In this document: in pieces, positions 41,067 through 50,776 of the stretch
Numbering within the stretch: position 1 is the first letter of the stretch
Layout of the letters: each line of letters begins with the position of its first letter
Assembly: GCA_964524185.1 (NCBI GenBank)
Contig: CAZGCI010000001.1
Location: 1 to 64,000 of the forward strand
Length of the DNA: 64,000 nt
From: Thiohalocapsa sp964524185
Lineage (GTDB): Bacteria > Pseudomonadota > Gammaproteobacteria > Chromatiales > Chromatiaceae
Reading direction: 5' to 3'
Position numbers and translations under genes: made by a program
The notes under the pieces: generated by a model
What the model was told of the DNA's origin: nothing
What the model saw: only the letters and a program-made list of their open reading frames with translations
The model's database searches: none

Positions 41067-42194
41067 ATGGAGCTCGCTAGCCAAGACAACTTTCGTCTCA
41101 ACGTGCTGCTCGCCAACAAGCCCAAGGCGATCCGTATCGACGAGTCGAAGCTCATCGTCTATGGCTTGTCGGACAAGGGCGAGGCCAAGGTGGAGCTCAA
41201 CCCCACTGGCCGTCCCGAGCAATACCTGCGCGCCGTCAAGGAGCTGATTTCGGGCCACATCCTCGGCTCGCCGGGCGGCTATCCCGTCTATCTCAAGCGC
41301 TGGACCCGGATGGGTCAGATGCGTGATGAGAGTCTCGAGCAGCTACTGATGCTCGGCGAGTCGGAGGCTGTGGTGGCCGCCGTTGGCTCACCGGGCCTAA
41401 CCGAAGAGCTGGCGCGCCGCGCCTGGTGGGCCATGGAAGACGCGGACAACGCCCGGCGCATGCTCCAGAACCTGAACATCGTCGCGAGCACCATGGGGCC
41501 CGTGCTCGCTGACTATGTCCTGGACTATCTGCCGTTCGAGACGGAAACCGACCAACAAACGGACTCGGTGCGCTTGATCCTGCAACCCGGTCTGCTCGAC
41601 TGCGCCAAGGTGGAGGAGCTCTGGGCCAAGTCTGGACGCAAGCAGGCCTACCTCGTGGGCTTCCTCTGGGCCCTACCGGACGATTTGCCGCAGCGGTTGG
41701 CCCCGCGGGGCGATGCCGAGGCCCTTGCGGCCCGGCTGGACGCGCTGCGTGCGGCCGGCAACCCCGTGGCCGCTCTCTTGCTGCGTGTGATCTCCGGGGC
41801 TGGTCAGACCTACCTCAAGACGGTCGCCATGGTGCTTGAGAAGCCGCCGAATCAGGATGTCGTCAGCGCCACATTCGACTGCCTGCGGGAGTACTTTGCA
41901 GCACTGCGCCCCGAGGCTGATCCCAATGTGTCGCTGCCGGATTTGGAGGCGGAGGCGGCCGCCTTCGGCGCCGGCGCAAACGCGCCGGCCGCCGTGCGCG
42001 AGGTGCTCGCGGCCTGCCCTGAGGCCGGCGCGGACATCACCGCCATGCGCCTACTGTCGGGCCTTGGTTATGGTGTGATTCGGCCGGTGCTGAACGACCC
42101 GACCACACTCGGCAGCCTCATGCGGCGCAAGCTGCAGCCGGTGCTGGACCCCGTCCAAGCGAGGATTAGGCAGTTGCGCAATGTGGACGCCTGA
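41067..42194 (+). CDS. dsrS: dsr operon protein DsrS
   Basis: A 375-aa cytoplasmic helical protein, last gene of the operon. Assignment rests on position after dsrR, length and the family-like start (FRLNVLLANKPKAIRIDES). No catalytic motif is visible; it has a few cysteines, among them CACPEAGAD-like and DCLREYF. In A. vinosum DsrS affects DsrE/F levels but is not essential. Confidence 0.9.
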   Translation: MELASQDNFRLNVLLANKPKAIRIDESKLIVYGLSDKGEAKVELNPTGRPEQYLRAVKELISGHILGSPGGYPVYLKRWTRMGQMRDESLEQLLMLGESEAVVAAVGSPGLTEELARRAWWAMEDADNARRMLQNLNIVASTMGPVLADYVLDYLPFETETDQQTDSVRLILQPGLLDCAKVEELWAKSGRKQAYLVGFLWALPDDLPQRLAPRGDAEALAARLDALRAAGNPVAALLLRVISGAGQTYLKTVAMVLEKPPNQDVVSATFDCLREYFAALRPEADPNVSLPDLEAEAAAFGAGANAPAAVREVLAACPEAGADITAMRLLSGLGYGVIRPVLNDPTTLGSLMRRKLQPVLDPVQARIRQLRNVDA

Positions 42195-42226
42195 GCGCGG
42201 CGCGTGTCTTGGCGCTGCGCGCTCAG
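42191..42226. terminator. hairpin at the convergent dsrS / DAHP synthase junction
   Basis: CTGAGCGCG (42191-42199) pairs perfectly with CGCGCTCAG (42218-42226). It covers both stop codons of the convergent genes. There is no T run on either strand, so it is at best a weak bidirectional terminator or 3' end protector. Confidence 0.5.
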
Positions 42227-43290
42227 CGTGCGCGTTTGGGCTGTCGTCGTCGAGCGGCGGCGTCGGCGAGTTCCTCCAGCATCGGCACCGTATCGTCCCA
42301 GCCGATGCAAGCGTCCGTGATGCTCTGGCCGTAGCGCAGCGCCACGTCCGGCTGCAGGTCCTGGCGGCCCGCCACCAAATGGCTTTCGATCATCGCCCCG
42401 ATGATGCGCCCGTCGCCACGGGCGATTTGACCAGCAACGTCTTCGCAGACGCGCAGCTGTTTGGCGTGCTGCTTCCGGCTATTGGCGTGGCTGAAGTCGA
42501 TCATGATCTTCGGTTTGAGCCCCGCCGCTTCGATGGCCTCGGCGGCGATGTTCACGCTCTCCGTGTCGTAATTCGGCCGGCTGCCGCCGCGCAGGATGAT
42601 GTGGGTGTCCAGGTTGCCGCGGGTGCTGAAGATCGCCGAGCGCCCGTCTTTGGTGAGCGACATGAAGACATGCGGTCGCGCAGCGGCATGGATGGCGTCG
42701 ATGGCGACCTTAATGCTCCCGTCGGTGGCGTTCTTGAAGCCCACCGGACAGGAGAGGCCGGAGGCGAGCTCGCGATGGCCCTGGCTTTCGGTGGTACGGG
42801 CGCCGATGGCACCCCAGCTCACGAGGTCGGCGATGTACTGCGGGCTGATCAGGTCGAGGAACTCCGTGCCCGCCGGTACGCCCAGCTCGTTGAGATCGAG
42901 CAGCAGTTTGCGAGCAAGCCCAAGCCCCCTGTTGATCTCGAAGCTGCCGTCGAGGTTCGGGTCGTTGATCAGGCCCTTCCAGCCGACGGTGGAGCGCGGC
43001 TTCTCGAAATAGACCCGCATCACGATCATCAGCCGGTCCGCCAGCGCATTGCGCAACTCGACCAGGCGGTGCGCATACTCCACGGCTGCGTCGGCATCAT
43101 GCACCGAGCACGGGCCTACCACCACCAACAGCCGGTCGTCGTCGCCGTGTAGGATGCGTTGGATCTCGCTGCGGGCGTGGAACACCGTCTCCGCTGCCAG
43201 GTCAGTGATGGGGAATTCGCGATGCAGATCCTTCGGCGCGATCACCTCCTTGATTTCGCGGATGCGTAGGTCGTCGGTCTCGGGGCGCAT
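42223..43290 (-). CDS. aroG: 3-deoxy-7-phosphoheptulonate synthase, class I
   Basis: A 355-aa class I (AroAI-alpha) DAHP synthase joining erythrose 4-phosphate and phosphoenolpyruvate, the first shikimate step. DDLRIREIKEVI, VVGPCSVHDADAAVEYA, IVMRVYFEKPRSTVGWKGLINDP and GARTTESQGHRELASGLSCPVGFKN are diagnostic. The ATG at 43290 matches the start of E. coli AroG; the frame is open to 43386. Which of AroF/G/H-type feedback control applies cannot be told. Confidence 0.92.
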   Translation of the reverse strand: MRPETDDLRIREIKEVIAPKDLHREFPITDLAAETVFHARSEIQRILHGDDDRLLVVVGPCSVHDADAAVEYAHRLVELRNALADRLMIVMRVYFEKPRSTVGWKGLINDPNLDGSFEINRGLGLARKLLLDLNELGVPAGTEFLDLISPQYIADLVSWGAIGARTTESQGHRELASGLSCPVGFKNATDGSIKVAIDAIHAAARPHVFMSLTKDGRSAIFSTRGNLDTHIILRGGSRPNYDTESVNIAAEAIEAAGLKPKIMIDFSHANSRKQHAKQLRVCEDVAGQIARGDGRIIGAMIESHLVAGRQDLQPDVALRYGQSITDACIGWDDTVPMLEELADAAARRRQPKRAR

Positions 43291-43595
43291 GGGTTGCGGG
43301 GCACGTTCGCGTCGAATGGGTCGTGGGGCGCGCATCGCCTCGGCCTTGGCCGACATCCGGCAACAGCAGCGACCGCCACTTGACAAGCCCGGCAGTATAA
43401 CCGATGGCTGGCCGTTGGGCGCCCTTCACGAGGGCCGAGACCCGGCCCTCAGCATGGCTCTTTGGCGTGTCGGCAGCATAAAATGACGGGCTTTTCCCGG
43501 TGCCTGCTGACGCCGCGCCGGTGTGTATTCACCGCCGCCTGCAGCCGGCGCCCGACCGCGCGCGCCGCGGCCATCTGAGAGACCAACGCTCTGCA

Positions 43596-44324
43596 ATGAT
43601 TAACGACGGATCTGGCCAAGGGCCAGGGCAACCGCCACGTGCCCGCAACAGTCCCCGACCCGCCAACCGCCGGCGCAACCGGCGCGACCAGGGCGAGCTC
43701 GACACCTGGGCTGAAGAGATCTATTCGGCACCGCGAGACAAAGCCGCAGCGGCGGAAGGGGGCGAGGCCCGCGTCATCGTCAGCACCCGCCTGCGCAAGC
43801 CCAAGGTACACCTCACCGCGCCCACCACCGCCGCCCACGTGGATCTGCCGCGGTACATGGGCCGGTGGTATGAAATCGCCCGGCTGCCCTATTTCACCCA
43901 GCGCCGCTGCGCCAAGGACGTACACGCTGATTATGTGCTCGGCGATGACGGCATGGTGTATGTGACGAACCGGTGCACCCACCAGGACGGCGGCATCGGG
44001 GTCGCCAAAGGCGTGGCGAAGGTCGTTGACCAGGGCAGCAAGGCGCGGCTCGAGATCAGCTTCCGCACCCTCTACGGCGTGCACGTCCTTTGGGACGATT
44101 ACTGGATCATCGGTGTTGGTGCCGACTACGACTACGCACTGGTGGGGCAACCCACGCGCAAGCGGGCCTGGATCCTGTCTCGCGACCCGAGCCCGGAAGA
44201 GCGTCAGGTCCAACGCTGGCTCACAGAGTTCGCCGACAAGGGCTTCCCCGCCGGGGATTTCCTGCGGACGGTGCAGGAGAACGGCGCGGTCGCCGCGCCC
44301 CCAGCGGAAACAGCCGGCGCGTGA
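43596..44324 (+). CDS. blc: Blc-type lipocalin domain protein
   Basis: A 242-aa protein whose residues about 80-225 are a bacterial lipocalin: GRWYEIARLPYFTQRRC, then VTNRCTHQDGGIGVAKGVAKVVDQGS and YWIIGVGADYDYALVGQPTRKRAWILSR. E. coli Blc is an outer-membrane lipoprotein binding lysolipids, but here there is no signal peptide or lipobox; instead a basic Arg/Pro-rich N-terminal segment of about 60 residues. The start is the ATG at 43596. Confidence 0.85.
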   Translation: MINDGSGQGPGQPPRARNSPRPANRRRNRRDQGELDTWAEEIYSAPRDKAAAAEGGEARVIVSTRLRKPKVHLTAPTTAAHVDLPRYMGRWYEIARLPYFTQRRCAKDVHADYVLGDDGMVYVTNRCTHQDGGIGVAKGVAKVVDQGSKARLEISFRTLYGVHVLWDDYWIIGVGADYDYALVGQPTRKRAWILSRDPSPEERQVQRWLTEFADKGFPAGDFLRTVQENGAVAAPPAETAGA

Positions 44325-44390
44325 GGGTCGCGCCGTAAGGAACGGTTCACTCATCAGCGAAACAGGTCAGCCTGGCTGCCTCACCAGCGT

Positions 44391-44521
44391 CATTGTCGTT
44401 GTCGTCATCGACGTCCCGTCGACAATACCGTTGGCCTGCCGTTGCTCCAAGCGCCCCGCGCCAAGGCTTGCAGCGTTACCCGAAACGGCGCACTGCCTCT
44501 GCGATGACGACAACGACAACG
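44391..44521. repeat. 20-bp inverted repeat in the gap before leuS
   Basis: The arm at 44391-44410 (CATTGTCGTTGTCGTCATCG) is the inverted copy of the arm at 44502-44521 with 19 of 20 bases matching, 91 bases apart. This lies in a 410-base gap (44325-44734) without a supported gene. It may be a small mobile element, a fold in an untranslated RNA or an operator pair; the sequence does not decide. Confidence 0.7.
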
Positions 44522-44734
44522 GGTATACCGATTGTTTTTGACGCGTGACTAAGCAATTCGCCGGGGCTTGGCTGATGCGCGAGACGTGATCGGCGCGGCG
44601 CGTCGGGCCCGCGGCGCCAGGGCCGCACGGCGATACGGTATCCTCTGCACTCATCACGCTGTACGCGGCTGCCGTCCGCGCACCGGACGGCAGCCGTGTT
44701 GCGACGCCTAGTCCACAAGAGACCCCTGAAGCCG

Positions 44735-47317
44735 ATGCAGAGCGAGTACGATCCCGGCGCCATCGAGGTGGCGGCACAGCAGTATTGGGACACCCATCGC
44801 ACCTTCCGCGCCGTCGAGGACCAGACGCGCGAGAAGTTCTACTGCCTGTCCATGTTCCCTTACCCATCTGGGCGGCTGCACATGGGCCATGTGCGCAACT
44901 ACACCATCGGTGACGTCATCGCCCGCTACGAGCGGATGCGCGGCAAGAACGTGCTCCAGCCCATGGGGTGGGACGCCTTCGGCCTGCCGGCGGAGAACGC
45001 CGCCATCAAGCACGGCATCCCCCCCTCGCAGTGGACGCGGGCGAACATCGAGGCCATGCAGGCGCAGCTCAAGCGCTTGGGCTTCGGCTACGACTGGGAG
45101 CGCGAGCTCGCCACCTGTGACCCGGACTACTACCGTTGGGAGCAGTGGCTCTTCACGCGGCTGATGGCGACCGAGCGCGAGCCAGGCAAGCCCCTCGCTT
45201 ATCGCGCCAAGGCCACCGTGAACTGGGACCCCGTGGACCAGACCGTACTGGCCAATGAGCAGGTCATCGACGGCCGCGGCTGGCGCTCGGGTGCACTCGT
45301 GGAGAAACGCGAGATCGAGCAATGGGCTGTGCGCATCACCGCTTATGCCCAAGAGCTCTTGGACGCCATCGATACGTTGGACGGCTGGCCGGAGCAGGTG
45401 CGCACCATGCAGCGCAACTGGATCGGCCGCTCCGAGGGCGTCTACATGGAGTTCGGCATCGAGCATGACGCGGCCACCTTGGGCATCTATACCACCCGCC
45501 CGGACACGGTGATGGGCGTCACCTACGTCGCCGTCGCGGCCGAGCATCCGCTGGCCCGCGCCCGTGCCGAGCAGGACGCGGAGCTTGCTGCGTTCATCGA
45601 CGCCTGTCGCCGCGGCGGCACCACGGAGGCGGAGCTGGAGACCATGGAGAAGAAGGGCCACCGCCTCGGCCTCAACGCGCTGCACCCCATCACCGGTGAG
45701 CCGGTGCCGATCTTCGCCGCCAATTTCGTGCTGATGGGCTATGGCACGGGCGCCGTCATGGCCGTGCCGGCGCATGACCAGCGCGACTGGGATTTCGCCG
45801 AGCGCTATGGCATCCCCAAGAAACAGGTCGTCGTCAGCGCCGACGACAGCCCCTGCGGCATCGACGCCGGCGCCTATGTGGACAAAGGCGTGCTCGTCGA
45901 CTCCGCCCCCTTCGACGGCCTCACCTCCGAGCAGGCCTTCGACGCCATCGCCGACTGGCTCGCTGAGCGCGGTAGGGGCGAAAAGCGCGTCAACTTCAGG
46001 TTGCGTGATTGGGGCGTGTCGCGCCAGCGCTACTGGGGCTGCCCCATCCCCGTGGTCCATACGCCCGACGGCGGCGTGCGCCCGGAGACCGACCTGCCCG
46101 TCCGGCTACCGGAGGACGTGGTCGTCGACGGATCAGGCTCCCCGCTCAAAAAGATGGAGTCTTTCTCGAAGCTCGCCGACGGCGAATGTCGAGAGACCGA
46201 CACCTTCGACACCTTCTTCGAGTCGAGTTGGTACTACGCCCGCTACTGCTCAGCGGACTGCGACACAGCCATGCTGGATGATCGCGCCAAGTACTGGCTG
46301 CCGGTGGATCAGTACGTTGGCGGTGTCGAGCATGCCGTGCTGCACCTGCTCTATGCGCGTTTCTTCCACAAGCTGATGCGCGACGCGGGGCTCGTGGATT
46401 GCGATGAGCCCTTCGCCAATCTGCTCACCCAGGGCATGGTCGTCGCCGAGACTTGGTACCGCGAAGACGCTGACGGCAAGCGCACTTGGTACAACCCGGC
46501 GGAGGTGGCTGTGACCCGGGACGACAAGGGTAAGCTCCTCGGCGGCGTGCTCATCGCCGACGGCCAGCCCGTGACCTTCGGCGGCATCGAGAAGATGTCG
46601 AAGAGCAAGAACAACGGCGTGGACCCGGAGGCACTCATCGAGCGATACGGTGCCGATACCGTGCGGCTCTACACCATGTTTACGGCGCCGCCGGAGCAGT
46701 CCTTGGAGTGGTCGGACGAGGGCGTCGAGGGTGCCGCGCGCTTCCTGCGCCGGCTGTGGTCACTGGCGGCGGGGGCCGCAGACGTCGTGCGCACGGCGCC
46801 GCCGCCGAGCAGCGCCGACGCAGCCGTGGCGGATGCCCGCCGCGACATCCACGCAGCGCTGAAGAAGGCCCTGTTCGACTACGAGCGCCGTCAGTTCAAC
46901 ACCGTGGTCTCCGGCTGCATGACCATCGTTAACGTATTGTATAAGCTCGATGCCGCGGCGGCGCCCCCGCAGGCGGCCGTGCTGCGCGAAGGGCTCGGTA
47001 TCGTGCTGCGTTTGCTCGCGCCCATCGCACCGCATGTGGCCCATCACCTGTGGCGGGAGCTGGGCCTCGGCGACGACGTGCTCGCCGCCGGCTGGCCTGC
47101 GGTGGACGCGGACGCCCTGGCCCAGGACAGCATCCAATACGTGGTTCAGGTCAATGGCAAGGTGCGTGGTAAGGTGCAGGTGCCGGCAGACGCAGATCAA
47201 GACGCCGTCGAGGCAGCCGCACTCGCCGACGAAAATGTGCGGCGCTTCACCGATGGGGTGAGCGTCCGCAAGGTCATCGTCGTGCCCAACAAGCTGGTGA
47301 ACGTGGTGGCCAAATGA
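44735..47317 (+). CDS. leuS: leucyl-tRNA synthetase
   Basis: An 860-aa class I synthetase charging tRNA-Leu. The HIGH-type motif is HMGH at residues 49-52 and KMSKS starts at residue 620; an editing domain lies between (GVTYVAVAAEHPLA, MAVPAHDQRDWDFA). The ATG at 44735 gives the usual short N-terminus. It overlaps lptE by 4 bases (ATGA). Confidence 0.97.
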   Translation: MQSEYDPGAIEVAAQQYWDTHRTFRAVEDQTREKFYCLSMFPYPSGRLHMGHVRNYTIGDVIARYERMRGKNVLQPMGWDAFGLPAENAAIKHGIPPSQWTRANIEAMQAQLKRLGFGYDWERELATCDPDYYRWEQWLFTRLMATEREPGKPLAYRAKATVNWDPVDQTVLANEQVIDGRGWRSGALVEKREIEQWAVRITAYAQELLDAIDTLDGWPEQVRTMQRNWIGRSEGVYMEFGIEHDAATLGIYTTRPDTVMGVTYVAVAAEHPLARARAEQDAELAAFIDACRRGGTTEAELETMEKKGHRLGLNALHPITGEPVPIFAANFVLMGYGTGAVMAVPAHDQRDWDFAERYGIPKKQVVVSADDSPCGIDAGAYVDKGVLVDSAPFDGLTSEQAFDAIADWLAERGRGEKRVNFRLRDWGVSRQRYWGCPIPVVHTPDGGVRPETDLPVRLPEDVVVDGSGSPLKKMESFSKLADGECRETDTFDTFFESSWYYARYCSADCDTAMLDDRAKYWLPVDQYVGGVEHAVLHLLYARFFHKLMRDAGLVDCDEPFANLLTQGMVVAETWYREDADGKRTWYNPAEVAVTRDDKGKLLGGVLIADGQPVTFGGIEKMSKSKNNGVDPEALIERYGADTVRLYTMFTAPPEQSLEWSDEGVEGAARFLRRLWSLAAGAADVVRTAPPPSSADAAVADARRDIHAALKKALFDYERRQFNTVVSGCMTIVNVLYKLDAAAAPPQAAVLREGLGIVLRLLAPIAPHVAHHLWRELGLGDDVLAAGWPAVDADALAQDSIQYVVQVNGKVRGKVQVPADADQDAVEAAALADENVRRFTDGVSVRKVIVVPNKLVNVVAK

Positions 47318-47874
47318 TGACCCGACGCGTTGCCGCCCGCCCAAGGGCTCGGTGGCGCCTGGGGCGGGTGCCCCTCCTCATGACGTTGGGCGTCTTTGCT
47401 GTCCTGACCGCCAGCGGCTGCGGCTTTCAGTTGCGCGGGGCCGTGGACATCCCGCCCGGTTTGAGTCCGGTCTTCGTCCGCGGTGGCGGTCTCGTGGGGC
47501 AGAGCGTCGAGGCGCGACTCGCCGGCAGCGGCGTCCCCAGTACCCGCCAGGCGAATGATGCCGGCTTGATCATCGATATCCTGGCCGAGAACCGCGATGC
47601 GCGTGTCGTAGCCCTGGACCAGGACGGCAAGGCGCTCGCGTACATGCTCACCTATCGCGTGCGCTTCGCTGCCACCGACGCCGCCGGCGTCGCTGTCATC
47701 GAGCCGCAGACGCTCACGCTGGACCGCACCTTCGACGATAACCCGGACGTGGCCGTGCTCGGACAGGAGCTGGAGCGGGACATCATCTACGCCGACATGG
47801 CGGACGACGCGGCAGATCAGTTGCTGCTGCGGCTGCGGGCTGTGCTGCGGCAGCGTGCAAGCACGGCCGCCTGA
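47314..47874 (+). CDS. lptE: LPS-assembly lipoprotein LptE
   Basis: A 186-aa lipoprotein with lipobox LTASGC (Cys36) followed by GFQLRG, the LptE hallmark. LptE plugs the LptD barrel in the outer membrane for lipopolysaccharide export. Its place between leuS and holA is the standard proteobacterial order. Confidence 0.94.
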   Translation: MMTRRVAARPRARWRLGRVPLLMTLGVFAVLTASGCGFQLRGAVDIPPGLSPVFVRGGGLVGQSVEARLAGSGVPSTRQANDAGLIIDILAENRDARVVALDQDGKALAYMLTYRVRFAATDAAGVAVIEPQTLTLDRTFDDNPDVAVLGQELERDIIYADMADDAADQLLLRLRAVLRQRASTAA

Positions 47875-47961
47875 CGGGCCAACGGTGGTTGTGTGTGCGG
47901 CTCTGGTGGTACCTTCAGACCTTCGCGCCCGTCTTGAGCAAAACAGGCTGACGCACCGAAT

Positions 47962-48975
47962 ATGCGACTCGATCCCTCCCAGCTCGCGGCCTCGCTGCAG
48001 CAACCGCCGGCGCGGGCCTATCTGCTCTTCGGCGATGAGCCCCTTCAGCTCGGCGAGGCCGCCGACACGGTGCGCGCCGCCGCGCGGGCGCACGGCTTCG
48101 GCGAGCGCACGTGTCTGGAGGCCGACGCGCAGTGGGACTGGTCCGCGCTGGACCATGCCGCTGCATCGCTGTCGTTGTTCGCGCAGCGGCGGCTGGTGGA
48201 GGTCAGGCTGGCCGGGGAGGGTGTGGGCAACGATGGCGCCAAGGCCATTCGGCGCTATTGCGACCGGGGGGCAGACGATGTGTTGTTGCTCCTCATCGCA
48301 CCACGCCTCGATTGGAAGACACTGTCGTCGAAATGGGCGCAGGCCCTAGATGCCGCAGGTGTCATCGTGCAGGTACGCCAACCCCAGGGTCGGCGCCTGC
48401 AGGAGTGGCTCCGCGACAGGCTTAGCCGTGTCGGTTTCCGGCCGACGGATGAGGCCCTGATGCTGCTCGCCGAGCGCGTGGAGGGGAATCTGTTGGCGGC
48501 CGCACAGGAGATTGAAAAGCTCGGCCTACTGCGCGAGCCGGGGCCGCTCGATGCCGAGGCCCTGTTGGGGAGTGTCTACGACAGCGCCCGCTACGATCTC
48601 TTCGACCTCACCAACGCCGCCACCGCCGGCGACCGTGGCCGGGTGGACCGCGTGCTGCGGGCCCTGCGCGCCGAAGACACCGCACCGCCACTGGTACTCT
48701 GGGTGCTCGCGCGGGAGCTGCGTAAGCTGGCGGCGCTTGGCTTCGCGCTCGCCAATCGCGGTGACAGCGCCGGCGTGCTGCGCGAGTACAGGGTGCCGGA
48801 GTCCCGCCGCGGCGTGACCCTGGCCACCGCTAGCCGCCTCCCGCTGCCGACGCTATGGGACCTGCTGGCGCGCTGTGCCGATGCCGACCTCGCCATCAAA
48901 GGGCGCAGCAGCGCTGATCCCTGGGCGCTGTTCGGTGACATCGCCGATGGCTTGGCGGCGGCCGCGGCGGGCTGA
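47962..48975 (+). CDS. holA: DNA polymerase III delta subunit
   Basis: A 337-aa HolA, the clamp-loader subunit that opens the beta clamp. YLLFGDEPLQLGEAADTVR at the start and LLAERVEGNLLAAAQEIEKLGLL in the middle are typical. It sits between lptE and proA as in many gammaproteobacteria. Confidence 0.95.
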   Translation: MRLDPSQLAASLQQPPARAYLLFGDEPLQLGEAADTVRAAARAHGFGERTCLEADAQWDWSALDHAAASLSLFAQRRLVEVRLAGEGVGNDGAKAIRRYCDRGADDVLLLLIAPRLDWKTLSSKWAQALDAAGVIVQVRQPQGRRLQEWLRDRLSRVGFRPTDEALMLLAERVEGNLLAAAQEIEKLGLLREPGPLDAEALLGSVYDSARYDLFDLTNAATAGDRGRVDRVLRALRAEDTAPPLVLWVLARELRKLAALGFALANRGDSAGVLREYRVPESRRGVTLATASRLPLPTLWDLLARCADADLAIKGRSSADPWALFGDIADGLAAAAAG

Positions 48976-49124
48976 GTCAGCACGGGGCAGCGCCGGGCAG
49001 CCCGCGCCGACCTATGACCCCTGCTCGGTGCCCCGCCGGAACCGGGGTGCATCGGGCTTTCGCTGCGCCTTGCCCTCATGGACAATGCGACGTTAGAAGC
49101 AACGTGTTGCGGGGGAGTTCGATC

Positions 49125-50399
49125 ATGCCCGAGTCCCAGATCACCGATGTGGCTGCCTACATGCGCTCGGTGGGCGAGCGCGCACGCGCCGCCGCCCGTG
49201 CCATGGCCCGGGCAGAGACGGCCGCCAAGGATGCCGCACTGAGCGCCATCGCTGCGGCCCTGGATGACGCCCGCGATGCGCTGGGCCAAGCCAATGCCGC
49301 GGACCTGGAGGCGGGCGCGGCCAAAGGCCTCGATGCAGCCCTCTTGGACCGCTTAGCGCTGACGCCTGGGCGTATCAACGCCATGATCGAGGGCCTGCAC
49401 CAGATCGCCGGGCTGCCGGACCCGGTGGGTGCCATCACCGATCTCAACTATCGGCCGACGGGCATTCAGGTGGGCCGCATGCGGGTGCCGCTCGGGGTGG
49501 TGGGCATCATCTATGAGTCCCGGCCCAACGTCACCGCGGACGCCGCCGCGCTCTGTCTCAAGTCGGGCAACGCGGCGGTGCTGCGGGGCGGCTCGGAGGC
49601 CTTCAACTCCAATCGCGCCATCGCCGATTGCATCCAGCGCGGGCTGGCGGCTGCTGAACTGCCGGAAGATGCGGTGCAGGTGGTGGCAACGACAGACCGC
49701 GCCGCGGTCGGGGCCATGATTACCCGCCCGGAGCACATCGACGTCATCATCCCCCGCGGCGGCAAGGGCCTCATCGAGCGCATCAGCCGCGATGCCCGCG
49801 TGCCGGTCATCAAGCACCTGGACGGCATCTGTCACGTCTATGTGGACGATCGCGCGGACCTCGATAAGGCGCTGGCGGTGGCCGTCAACGCCAAGACCCA
49901 GCGCTTCGGCACCTGCAACACCCTCGAGACACTGCTGGTGGCAGCGCCCGTCGCCGGCGCGTTTTTGCCGCGGGTCGGCGCGGAGCTCGTCGCCGCCGGC
50001 GTGGAGCTGCGCGGTTGCGAGCGGACCCGTGCCCTGCTGGGCGACGCTGTGGCGGCCACGGCGGCGGATTGGGATACGGAGTACTTGGCGCCTATTCTCG
50101 CAATCCGGGTGGTGGACGACCTGGACGCCGCCATCGACCATATCGAGCGTCACGGCTCCCGCCACACGGACAGTATCGTCACCGAGGATTACGGCCGCGC
50201 TCGGCGCTTCCTACGAGAGGTGGACTCGAGCTCCGTAATGGTGAATGCCTCCACCCGTTTCGCCGACGGCTTCGAGTACGGTCTCGGCGCCGAGATCGGC
50301 ATCAGCACCGACAAGTTTCATGCCCGCGGCCCGGTGGGCCTGGAAGGGCTCACGTCCCAAAAGTTCATCGTCTTGGGCGATGGCCACGTGCGCCGTTGA
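49125..50399 (+). CDS. proA: gamma-glutamyl phosphate reductase
   Basis: A 424-aa ProA, second step of proline synthesis. The catalytic cysteine is in RFGTCNTLETLL, and the N-terminal GVVGIIYESRPNVTADAAALCLKSGN is diagnostic. The ATG at 49125 has GGGGGAG upstream; the frame is open further 5'. Confidence 0.96.
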   Translation: MPESQITDVAAYMRSVGERARAAARAMARAETAAKDAALSAIAAALDDARDALGQANAADLEAGAAKGLDAALLDRLALTPGRINAMIEGLHQIAGLPDPVGAITDLNYRPTGIQVGRMRVPLGVVGIIYESRPNVTADAAALCLKSGNAAVLRGGSEAFNSNRAIADCIQRGLAAAELPEDAVQVVATTDRAAVGAMITRPEHIDVIIPRGGKGLIERISRDARVPVIKHLDGICHVYVDDRADLDKALAVAVNAKTQRFGTCNTLETLLVAAPVAGAFLPRVGAELVAAGVELRGCERTRALLGDAVAATAADWDTEYLAPILAIRVVDDLDAAIDHIERHGSRHTDSIVTEDYGRARRFLREVDSSSVMVNASTRFADGFEYGLGAEIGISTDKFHARGPVGLEGLTSQKFIVLGDGHVRR

Positions 50400-50776
50400 G
50401 TCCACGGAGGATGACCGCCGCAAGCCGAGCCGTCGCTCCGGCGCGGGTTTTCTGCTATGTTCAGGCCATCAGCGAAGCCAGCAAACGCCTGATTGATCGC
50501 ACGCGTATCGTGCACAGCAGCCACGCTCAAATCCAACCTCTTTCTAAGACCCCAGTGCCGGCTGCCCCAGCAGGGCCGCGAGCCCGCCCGGGCGGTGACC
50601 ACAGCGGGACGCAGGTCTTTCAGGACGTGCTTGGGCTGCAGCCGGCAAGGCGCCCGGCACTCCGTCGGACCCAGCAGATCCACTCCCTGCGGCGGCATGC
50701 TCCCTAGCGAGCGCAGCATCGCCGCCGGGCCGGCTTGGCTGGCGGCGCCCTGCGCTGCGGCGGCAGCCGCGTCGAC
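50400..50776 (+). other. 377-base gap between proA and nadD
   Basis: No gene, tRNA, strong hairpin or repeat is supported here. The open frames across it are overlaps from other frames. The last part is GC-rich and may hold a nadD leader. Confidence 0.5.

Noticed and set aside
44026..44541. 171-codon frame running from the lipocalin into the gap
   Set aside because: First part is an off-frame reading of the lipocalin gene; the rest is the inverted-repeat region translated.
44708..46060. 450-codon minus-strand open frame opposite leuS
   Set aside because: Antisense shadow of leuS, which has all synthetase motifs.
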